Shown one piece after another: positions 1 through 5,768 of a DNA stretch of 7,451 bases. The notes beneath the pieces were generated by a model. That model was not told the origin of the DNA, ran no database searches, and was given only the letters and a program-made list of their open reading frames with translations. Location of the stretch: positions 1 to 7,451 of the forward strand of contig VBHI01000124.1 in assembly GCA_005881495.1 (NCBI GenBank). The letters run 5' to 3'. This DNA is from Chloroflexota bacterium (GTDB lineage Bacteria; Chloroflexota; Ktedonobacteria; Ktedonobacterales; Ktedonobacteraceae). The position numbers were made by a program, and so were the translations under genes. How positions within the stretch are numbered: position 1 is the stretch's first letter; every line of letters begins with the position of its first letter.

Positions 1-1
1 T

Positions 2-1051
2 GTTAGTTACCATTCACCCACCGAGAGGTGGATTATGCTCGACATCATTACTGAACTCGCATATGGCCCCTATCTCAACTTACGGACGAGTGCCACGGCT
101 GGGTGTTTAGCCCGTCGCCAACGTAATGGGAAACTCTCCCTCCTGGCTCCGGACGACGCCTTCTGGACGTTGCTCTTGCGTTGTCTGCTGGATAAGAGGG
201 ACTTTCGGCAGCATCACGTGTCGCGCTTACAGGAACTGGTAGGCGCAGCACGCACGGATAGTCCACTGGCCTGTAGAGTTGCATCAGCTTGTCCTGCTGG
301 ATGGAGCCCAGCACGGCTAGTAAAATCTGTTAGATGTGGCGAGTGGAGTGAACTCGTACGCTTGGCGCCAGGTTTGGTGGAGGGGTGGCGGCGTAGCGAC
401 CCGATCAGCACCTGGTGGCGGCCGCTGATAAATCACATTTTATGGTTGCCTGAGCGGGCGCTGAACCTGCTGCAATACCACGGTGTGAGCGTTGCGCTGC
501 TGGGTCCTGATGGTGCTGGCAAGTCGACACTATCAGCGAAAATCCAGCAGTCATTCCAAGTCCCGGTGCGCTGCATCTATATGGGTCTATGGCAGCGTGA
601 GCCAGCACCCCCTCGGCCGAGGCTTCACATGCGCTTGCCAGGCATGCACACCGTTAGCCGTCTGTTCAGAATATGGTCACGCTATCTCATCGCACAATAC
701 CATCAAACATCGGGGCGAGTAGTCATCTTCGACCGCTATGTATACGATGCTCAGCCTCCTAAGTGCCAATCGGTGGGGTTGCGCTTATGGGTATATCTCT
801 GGCTCCTGTCCCATGCCTGCCCGGCTCCCGATATCGTACTCGTGCTGGATGCGCCAGGTCATGTTCTGTATGCCCGCAAGGGCGAGCACACCCCGGATAT
901 CCTGGAAGCGCAGCGGCGGAAGCTCTTGGCCTTGCGCCACCACACCCCGCAGGTGCAAATCGTGGATGACACGCGTGCCGAAGCCACCGTCTATGCTGAC
1001 GTAGTCGGCCGAATTTGGAGTCAGTATTGTGCTCACAGGAACAAGAGTTGA
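2..1051 (+). CDS. Thymidylate-kinase-like P-loop kinase, C-terminal part of a probable nucleotidyltransferase-kinase fusion (5' partial)
   Basis: Residues are numbered from the ATG at 35. The C-terminal half is a nucleoside/nucleotide kinase of the thymidylate kinase superfamily: Walker A GPDGAGKST at 157-165 (K163), the DRY motif at 233-235, an LDAP strand end at 271-274 and an Arg/Lys-rich lid at about 281-297. The N-terminal 150 residues (LAYGPY near the start, then a Leu-rich helical stretch at about 42-70) resemble the C-terminal part of nucleotidyltransferase domains fused to such kinases; this is from memory of the family. No stop codon precedes the ATG in this frame back to base 2, and the upstream codons read VSYHSPTERWI, which fits that domain. 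The true start is therefore probably left of the window. The ATG at 35 does have a GAGAGGTGG just before it, so it cannot be excluded. The phosphate acceptor is unknown; a nucleotide or sugar for polysaccharide synthesis is inferred from the neighbours. A gap of 122 bases follows. Confidence 0.85.
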   Translation, partial: VSYHSPTERWIMLDIITELAYGPYLNLRTSATAGCLARRQRNGKLSLLAPDDAFWTLLLRCLLDKRDFRQHHVSRLQELVGAARTDSPLACRVASACPAGWSPARLVKSVRCGEWSELVRLAPGLVEGWRRSDPISTWWRPLINHILWLPERALNLLQYHGVSVALLGPDGAGKSTLSAKIQQSFQVPVRCIYMGLWQREPAPPRPRLHMRLPGMHTVSRLFRIWSRYLIAQYHQTSGRVVIFDRYVYDAQPPKCQSVGLRLWVYLWLLSHACPAPDIVLVLDAPGHVLYARKGEHTPDILEAQRRKLLALRHHTPQVQIVDDTRAEATVYADVVGRIWSQYCAHRNKS

Positions 1052-1150
1052 CAAGGGCATGGACTCGGCTGGGCCACTGGACTGCTTGTGCCAACCAGTG
1101 TTGTCCCATCAGTCGCTCATGGCTGCTACAAAACAAAATTGGCCTATGTT

Positions 1151-1166
1151 AGACGGATATCCGTCT
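1151..1166. promoter_or_regulatory. 16-base perfect palindrome upstream of the GT9 gene
   Basis: The sequence AGACGGATATCCGTCT is identical to its own reverse complement and has no spacer. It ends 7 bases before the ATG at 1174 and 37 bases before the alternative ATG at 1204. A dimeric repressor operator is a reasonable guess from its position. As RNA it would make only a hairpin with a very tight loop, so a DNA-binding role is more likely than a structural RNA. No convincing -35/-10 pair was seen beside it. The rest of the gap (1052-1150) shows only a 6-base inverted repeat, CACTGG at 1075-1080 with CCAGTG at 1095-1100. Confidence 0.45.
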
Positions 1167-1173
1167 CGAGTCG

Positions 1174-2370
1174 ATGCAAACTAGAGGGAAGACAAACACG
1201 AGTATGGGAACAGGACAAGGTGTTAGTACAGATAAGGAGAGTGTGAGGCGCATCCTGCTGATCGTTGAACGCTGCGGTGCGGGTGAAGCTGTGCGCGTTA
1301 TGCCCTACGTCACTATAGTACGAGAGCTTTATCCGAATGCTCACATCGTCTTGCTGGCGAATGACGACGCTGCTGCTGTCTTTGCGCGTGGCGAGGTTTT
1401 TGATCGGGTCGTGATCAGTAGACTGTTGTATCACTCCCCCAGGTCTCACCTTGGCAGGCGCTTCAGTCTGGCACGTGAGTTTTTCCGCCTCGTCTGGCAG
1501 CTAGGCCTCGGATATGATCTGGTCATCACCTACTACTCAGGCCATAAGCTGCTGCGTCTGTTAGGATACGTTGTTGGCGGCGCTGGCCGAGCCAACTGTA
1601 TCGGCTATTCAGAGCAACCTACGAGGCTGCTCTCACGTCAACTCGGACCATTCGACTGGAACACAACCGCTCCCTGGCAGCACATAGCCCTGGTACGTGC
1701 GATTGGGTGCAATATTGATGAGCCGATAGTGCCTTGCCTATCTTACACTCAAGATGACTCGGCTATGATATCTCGCTGGCTGCTGGAGCACGGCCTGAGG
1801 AACCCAACCCGATTGATTGTGCTTCACACAGGAGCTGATTGGGCCTGTCAGCAGTGGCTCCAGAGGCGGTGGGCCGAACTTGCCGACGAACTGGTGATTC
1901 GCTTCAGCGCTGACATCGTGTTTACGGGTACAAGCAGTGAAATAGACTACATTGAGGACATCCAGCGATACATGAATGCACCTTCCGTTTCGCTTGCGGG
2001 ACAGACTACTCTGCCACAGGTGGCCGCCTTGTTAGCTCGTAGTTGCCTCTGTATCTGCATTGACAGTGCCATCTTTGAGCTTACTCAAGCCTCAGGCACA
2101 GCGGCAGTCGCATTAGCAGGTCCAACTCGACCAGAAACTGTTGTTCCTCGGAAGCGCCCTCCCCTTATTGTCAAGCGCATGAGTATGCAGTTGGCAGACA
2201 CAATCACCAGGTGTAAAGACAGTGGTGGCCGAAAGGCCCTCGGCGGGTGCCTGAATTATCAGTGTCCCATGGCAGGGCTTCGTGAAATCTCGGTAGCCGA
2301 CGTGCTTGAGGCTGTGGAGCGCCAGGCGCAGACAGCCGGGCTAAGAACCTGCGAACAACACAACTCGTAA
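1174..2370 (+). CDS. Divergent glycosyltransferase family 9 (heptosyltransferase-like) protein
   Basis: The 398-residue protein has the GT-B layout of the ADP-heptose:LPS heptosyltransferase family. The N-terminal Rossmann half starts at about residue 25 (RRILLIV), with GAGEAVRVMPY at 35-45 and YPNAHIVLLAN at 53-63. The C-terminal nucleotide-sugar half starts near 212, with LHTGADW at 217-223, FTGTSSEIDYIEDI at 250-263, LAGQTTLPQVAALLA at 274-288, IDSAIFELTQASG at 296-308 and GPTRPE at 316-321. The C-terminal CLNYQCPM segment (359-366) also fits GT9. No signal peptide or membrane segment is seen, so the enzyme is probably cytosolic. Several family-typical residues are changed: the Asp of the first loop is Glu (E38), the Lys before the Trp near 226 is Gln, and DSG..H reads DSAIFE (A299, E302). 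Sugar donor and acceptor are unknown. The ATG at 1174 lacks a clear ribosome binding site; the in-frame ATG at 1204, preceded by AGAGGGAAG, may be the real start. The gene ends 57 bases before the next. Confidence 0.82.
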   Translation: MQTRGKTNTSMGTGQGVSTDKESVRRILLIVERCGAGEAVRVMPYVTIVRELYPNAHIVLLANDDAAAVFARGEVFDRVVISRLLYHSPRSHLGRRFSLAREFFRLVWQLGLGYDLVITYYSGHKLLRLLGYVVGGAGRANCIGYSEQPTRLLSRQLGPFDWNTTAPWQHIALVRAIGCNIDEPIVPCLSYTQDDSAMISRWLLEHGLRNPTRLIVLHTGADWACQQWLQRRWAELADELVIRFSADIVFTGTSSEIDYIEDIQRYMNAPSVSLAGQTTLPQVAALLARSCLCICIDSAIFELTQASGTAAVALAGPTRPETVVPRKRPPLIVKRMSMQLADTITRCKDSGGRKALGGCLNYQCPMAGLREISVADVLEAVERQAQTAGLRTCEQHNS

Positions 2371-2427
2371 AAATACCTGTATCGAGTAGCTGCCCTACTG
2401 GTACTGGACAATTGGAGATTCAGAACT

Positions 2428-4113
2428 ATGAAAACATTAATGCCCCAGATTTTTACAATGTCTCCTTTGTTGATCTGGGGTATCCTCGCTTTTTTTCTTC
2501 TGAGCACCTTCAATCCGCTTTCAGCTCCATCAATCCCGTTAATGAAGCAAGCGGTTAATAATGTGAACCCCATTCAAAGAGAAAACCAGTTGCCGGGAAC
2601 AACAGATTGGCAGCTTTCTAACCCTGCTCCTTACGATGCTAAAACGTTTGATTATCCAACAATCGAGGGATACGCCTGGACAACAAGTGTCCAAGCTGGT
2701 GATGAGGTGCAATTTTCTGTCAGTACAACCTCGCCATCTTTTTCTGCTGATATCTATCGTATGGGGTGGTATCAGGGGAAAGGCGGCCGCTTGATGCAAT
2801 CAATAGCCACCATTCAAGGGCATACCTTTCCTCTTCCTTCTCCAGAAGCCGAGACTGGACTGATAGAAGCGAACTGGCCAGTGGCATTTACACTCAAAAC
2901 CAATCCTGGTTGGATATCCGGGATGTATATGGTAAAGCTGACCGCGTCGCATGGAGAGCAGTCGTATATTCCTTTCGTACTTCGATCTTCCAAACCGAGT
3001 GATTTTGCTTTCATTCATGCTGTCAATACTGATGAGGCGTACAACACGTGGGGAGGTACATCACTCTACAGCAACTTCACACAGAGCTTTAAAGGGCCTC
3101 GGGCATTTAAGGTATCCTTTGACAGACCCTTTGAGCAGGATTCAGGTGCCGGGTTATTTTTCTGGTATGAATATCCTATGGTGCGCTGGCTTGAACAACA
3201 CGGCTATGATGTCAGTTATCTCTCGGATCCCGATCTGCAAAATACCTCCTACTCTCTGCAAAACTATCATGGGCTGCTCATTGTTGGCCATAGTGAGTAT
3301 TGGAGTATGCAGATGCGCGATGCTCTCGAGATGGCCGTGAATAAGGGCGTTAACCTCGCCGTTTTCGCTGCAAACACCCTCTATTGGCAGATTCGGTATG
3401 AACCTCGGCACATAGGAGGCCAGTTCATTCCTGAGCGCATTCTTGTATGTTACAAGGGTGATGGTCATCGAGACCCTTTCCATGGGAAAGAGAATTCCCA
3501 GCTAACTGTCCAATTTCGGCAAGCTCCACTCAATAGACCGGAACAAACGCTTCTTGGGGAAATGTATGCAGGCAATTGGGAACCCCGCCTGGGTGGCTTT
3601 CCCTGGGTTGTTGCAGATGCTTCAAGTTGGGTATTTGCTGGAACGGGGCTTAAAAATGGTGATAGTTTGCCCGGACTTGTCGGATATGAGTATGACAAGG
3701 TGGACTCACATTTCCCTGTTCCCCAAGGACTTGAAATTCTTGCTTCTTCGCCAGTAGTAGATGTTTCTAAGAATCATGATGAATCTGATACTACTCTCTA
3801 CACTGCGGCGAGCGGTGCGCGAGTATTCGATGCCGGGACGATTGAATGGTCATGGGGTCTGGATAGCAATTCAAGTATTGAAAAGTTTTGGAGCCCAGGC
3901 AGCAATTCACCTCATCCAAGCTTGGTGAACAAAGCTTCTCAGAAAATTACGGCGAATATCCTTCAGGATTTTCTACCAACTGGCAGAGCATCTCAATCCC
4001 AAGACAATGCTTCTTATCTGAAAGGAAGCATACTGCTCATAGTGATTGCTTTACTGGCATACTTTGTGTATCGCGATTGGGTGCTTCGTAAACTAGCAGC
4101 GAAGCGTAAATAA
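2428..4113 (+). CDS. Membrane-anchored N,N-dimethylformamidase beta-subunit-like protein
   Basis: The 561-residue protein matches, by recognised motifs, the family named after the large subunit of N,N-dimethylformamidase. A hydrophobic segment at about 12-31 is a signal peptide or anchor. A beta-rich region follows (about 78-187; EGYAWTTSVQAGDEV, then SADIYRMGWYQGKGGRLM at 106-123, a family hallmark). The main domain runs from about 190 to 515, with AFIHAVNTDEAYNTWGG at 194-210, EYPMVRWLEQHGYDVSYLSD at 248-267, IVGHSEYWS at 285-293, NLAVFAANTLYWQIR at 309-323 and GLVGYEYD at 416-423. A second membrane segment at about 533-548 ends in a basic tail (RKLAAKRK), so the bulk should face outward. 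The characterised enzyme uses an iron bound by two Tyr and one Glu; Y249, Y291 and E421 sit in conserved-looking motifs, but I cannot assign ligands. Most genomic members are uncharacterised, and formamide hydrolysis is not implied. TGGAGA at 2413-2418 is a suitable ribosome binding site. GC is about 40-45% in sampled lines, below the flanking genes. Confidence 0.85.
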   Translation: MKTLMPQIFTMSPLLIWGILAFFLLSTFNPLSAPSIPLMKQAVNNVNPIQRENQLPGTTDWQLSNPAPYDAKTFDYPTIEGYAWTTSVQAGDEVQFSVSTTSPSFSADIYRMGWYQGKGGRLMQSIATIQGHTFPLPSPEAETGLIEANWPVAFTLKTNPGWISGMYMVKLTASHGEQSYIPFVLRSSKPSDFAFIHAVNTDEAYNTWGGTSLYSNFTQSFKGPRAFKVSFDRPFEQDSGAGLFFWYEYPMVRWLEQHGYDVSYLSDPDLQNTSYSLQNYHGLLIVGHSEYWSMQMRDALEMAVNKGVNLAVFAANTLYWQIRYEPRHIGGQFIPERILVCYKGDGHRDPFHGKENSQLTVQFRQAPLNRPEQTLLGEMYAGNWEPRLGGFPWVVADASSWVFAGTGLKNGDSLPGLVGYEYDKVDSHFPVPQGLEILASSPVVDVSKNHDESDTTLYTAASGARVFDAGTIEWSWGLDSNSSIEKFWSPGSNSPHPSLVNKASQKITANILQDFLPTGRASQSQDNASYLKGSILLIVIALLAYFVYRDWVLRKLAAKRK

Positions 4114-4288
4114 GCAGCATGAGGAGGTGATAGTTTAGTACTTTCATTTCGCATCATATCAACAAGCCAGATCCCAGAAGTACTTACTGTGGCAATGAAC
4201 TTAAAAGGAGGTTTGTCTCGGAAAGGCCAGATGGGGAATTAACAGCTCCCGAGCACACCATCACACATTTTTTTTACAAGGAAACGTC

Positions 4289-4309
4289 GAGTGACTCAGG
4301 GAGTCATTC
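4289..4309 (+). promoter_or_regulatory. Stem-loop in the leader of the GT4 gene
   Basis: The arms GAGTGACTC (4289-4297) and GAGTCATTC (4301-4309) pair over nine positions with one G-U, around an AGG loop. The central part, TGACTC-AGG-GAGTCA, is perfect. No T-run follows, so it does not look like an intrinsic terminator. It may be an operator or a leader RNA structure. It lies about 85 bases before the GT4 start. Confidence 0.35.
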
Positions 4310-4346
4310 AGGAATAAACACGGCAGCCATTATGCTGAGACAAAGG

Positions 4347-4370
4347 ACTTATAGAGCATAAGAACTTATA
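4347..4370 (+). repeat. Direct repeat ACTTATA with an intervening inverted copy
   Basis: ACTTATA occurs at 4347-4353 and again at 4364-4370, and the complementary ATAAG lies between them at 4358-4362. The middle copy could pair with either CTTAT (4348-4352 or 4365-4369), giving two mutually exclusive small hairpins just before the GAGAGGAAAG ribosome binding site of the GT4 gene. The sequence is AT-rich and could equally hold -10 type promoter elements. Confidence 0.3.
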
Positions 4371-4392
4371 TAGAGAGGAAAGTGAAGTATTT

Positions 4393-5640
4393 ATGAAGGA
4401 GAACAAACAGTTACGGATATGTGTGATCGGGGCGGGAACACGCTTCTTGAGCGGAATTAGCTACTATACGCTCTATCTGACTAATACACTGGCGCAATTG
4501 CATAAGGTATCAGTGATTTTGATGCGACGTTTATTACCAGTACGATTGTATCCTGGACGAAAGCGGGTGGGAATGAACCTGACCCAGCAGGAATATGACC
4601 CGAAGGTGCGAGTCTTTAATGGAGTGGATTGGTACTGGTTGCCCAGCATGCTCCGTGCGCTGATATTTCTTATACAGGAGCGTCCAGATGTGCTTGTGTT
4701 CCAATGGTGGAGTGGAGCAGTCTTGCACTCATATCTTCTGCTAGCCTTAGCAGGGCGACTGCTGAAGGCCCGAGTGATTATTGAATTCCACGAGGTGCTC
4801 GATACGGGGGAAGCAAAGTTGCGGTCGGTACAGGCCTATGTGAGAGTCGTTGCACCGCTCATGATACGCCTGGCGCATGGCTTCGTCATCCACTCTGAAT
4901 GCGATAGAAAATTGTTGCAGAGATATTACAACCTGGAGAAGCGGCCCATCGCTCTGATTCCCCACGGCCCATATAATCATTACAACTTAACCGATGGAGA
5001 GCGGGGATATCGAATTGCTCCGGAATCATGCTGCAATCTTCTGTTTTTTGGAGTGATCCGACCATTTAAAGGACTCGAAGATCTCATCATGGCATTCGAT
5101 GCCTTGCCCGAGAATGAGATCGAAAAGTACTGGCTTACTATCGTTGGCGAGACTTGGGAAGGATGGACCAAGCCCACGAACCTCATTGAACGAAGCCGGT
5201 ATCGCGATCGGATCACATTCGTCAACAACTATGTCTCCGATGAGGAGGTAGCACAGTTCTTTTCAGGGGCAGATGTTGTAGTGCTGCCCTACCATCGATC
5301 GTCAACGAGCGGACCATTGCATATCGCCATGAGCTATGGATTGCCAGTGGTGGTAACAAACGTCGGAGGCTTGATCGAGGCGGTGTCTAGCTATGAAGGG
5401 GCCATCCTGGTACCGCCTAGAGACCCTGCCAGTCTTCAAAGAGCACTATTGGATGTTGCGAAACTCTATGGAAAACGTTATTCAGATCCTCATTCATGGC
5501 AACAGACTGCCAAGCGCTACCAAAAACTACTAGATGCGATCCGCTCATCTGATAGTCCTGTTCAGGTCGATGCTGAAGAAGTCTATGCTGAAGAAGTCTA
5601 TGCTGTTGCTCAGAATTCACAGCAAGGGAGAATTCCCTAA
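4393..5640 (+). CDS. Glycosyltransferase family 4 protein
   Basis: The 415-residue protein has the GT-B fold of family 4 retaining glycosyltransferases. The N-terminal acceptor half begins with LRICVIGAG (7-15) and contains a Gly-rich loop GTRFLSGISYYT (15-26), RPDVLVFQWW (97-106) and VIIEFHEVLDTGEA (128-141). The C-terminal donor half begins at about 214 with LLFFGVIRPFKGLEDLI (216-232; R223 and K226 in the usual phosphate-binding positions), then LTIVGE (248-253), FVNNYVSDEEVAQFFSGADVVVLPY (276-300) and SGPLHIAMSYGLPVVVTNVGG (306-326) with E329. The two Glu of the common E-x7-E motif are Ser303 and Ile311 here; this variant occurs in other GT4 subgroups, so activity is not excluded. Hydrophobic stretches near 85-125 may touch the membrane, but no signal peptide is present. 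The start is supported by GAGAGGAAAG about ten bases upstream. The last 25 residues include the repeat AEEVYAEEVYA and lie outside the fold. The sugar and acceptor are unknown; a role in polysaccharide assembly is inferred from context. Confidence 0.9.
   Translation: MKENKQLRICVIGAGTRFLSGISYYTLYLTNTLAQLHKVSVILMRRLLPVRLYPGRKRVGMNLTQQEYDPKVRVFNGVDWYWLPSMLRALIFLIQERPDVLVFQWWSGAVLHSYLLLALAGRLLKARVIIEFHEVLDTGEAKLRSVQAYVRVVAPLMIRLAHGFVIHSECDRKLLQRYYNLEKRPIALIPHGPYNHYNLTDGERGYRIAPESCCNLLFFGVIRPFKGLEDLIMAFDALPENEIEKYWLTIVGETWEGWTKPTNLIERSRYRDRITFVNNYVSDEEVAQFFSGADVVVLPYHRSSTSGPLHIAMSYGLPVVVTNVGGLIEAVSSYEGAILVPPRDPASLQRALLDVAKLYGKRYSDPHSWQQTAKRYQKLLDAIRSSDSPVQVDAEEVYAEEVYAVAQNSQQGRIP
5570..5605 (+). 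repeat. 15-base in-frame tandem duplication in the 3' end of the GT4 gene
   Basis: The unit ATGCTGAAGAAGTCT occurs twice head to tail (5570-5584 and 5585-5599), and the first six bases appear a third time (5600-5605). The copies are identical, so the duplication is probably recent or homogenised. It adds five residues without a frameshift, giving AEEVYAEEVYA in an acidic C-terminal tail beyond the GT-B fold. Slippage could change the copy number. Confidence 0.9.
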
Positions 5641-5652
5641 CAGTTTCCAAAT

Positions 5653-5671
5653 ACTGATAGGGGGTATCAGT
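5653..5671 (+). promoter_or_regulatory. Inverted repeat with an all-G loop after the GT4 gene
   Basis: ACTGATA (5653-5659) and TATCAGT (5665-5671) are perfect 7-base arms around GGGGG. It starts 12 bases after the GT4 stop codon. A second G5 run follows at 5672-5677, and no T-run follows, so it is not a typical intrinsic terminator. It could protect the 3' end of the mRNA or bind a regulator. The remainder of the 5641-5768 gap holds no gene. Confidence 0.4.
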
Positions 5672-5730
5672 GGGGGCTCACATATGATAGTCTCAGCAGA
5701 ATGTTCATGTTATTGAGGTAGTAGTGCCAG

Positions 5731-5736
5731 TATAAT
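5731..5736 (+). promoter_or_regulatory. Possible -10 box (TATAAT) for the glycoside hydrolase gene
   Basis: A perfect TATAAT stands 32 bases before the ATG at 5769. No good TTGACA-like box lies 16-18 bases upstream; the nearest, TTGAGG at 5713-5718, leaves only 12 bases. It is not an extended -10 either. It may need an activator, or be chance in AT-rich sequence. Confidence 0.3.
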
Positions 5737-5768
5737 CTGTTGTAATTGTTATAGTTGGGAGGAGCTTC

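Larger units (their letters stand above)
4114..4392. other. Non-coding gap with orphan Shine-Dalgarno-like sequences, T-run and stem-loops
   Basis: No gene of believable length was found on either strand of this 279-base gap. It contains GAGGAGGTGAT at 4121-4131, almost fully complementary to the 16S rRNA 3' end, but no start codon stands at a usable distance behind it. A tiny frame, ATG AGG AGG TGA at 4119-4130, overlaps it. A second strong match, AAAAGGAGG, ends at about 4210; the next ATG near 4228 opens only a three-codon frame. Eight T's occupy 4268-4275; a weak GGGA/TCCC stem lies upstream, but it is too short and too far for a good intrinsic terminator. A hairpin at 4289-4309 and short repeats at 4347-4370 precede the GT4 gene. 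It could be a long leader, or the remains of a decayed gene. Confidence 0.5.

Noticed and set aside
1048..1053. Perfect TTGACA resembling a -35 box at the end of the kinase gene
   Set aside because: The sequence 16-18 bases downstream is GC-rich (around GGGCCA) with no -10 box, so it is not supported as a promoter.
759..1136. Minus-strand open frame of 125 codons over the end of the kinase gene
   Set aside because: It lies antisense to the clearly conserved kinase coding sequence, has no recognisable motif and no ribosome binding site; it is a shadow frame.
1243..1245. GTG start for the GT9 gene preceded by AAGGAG
   Set aside because: Only three bases separate the AAGGAG from the GTG, too close, and the two upstream ATG codons remain better choices.
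4231..4275. Intrinsic terminator made of a GGGA/TCCC stem and the T8 run
   Set aside because: The stem is four bases with a nine-base loop, and it ends well before the T-run, so it would not act as a normal terminator.
4114..4392. CRISPR array, tRNA or known riboswitch in the long gap
   Set aside because: No regularly spaced repeats, cloverleaf or recognisable riboswitch core was found on either strand; only short repeats and hairpins.
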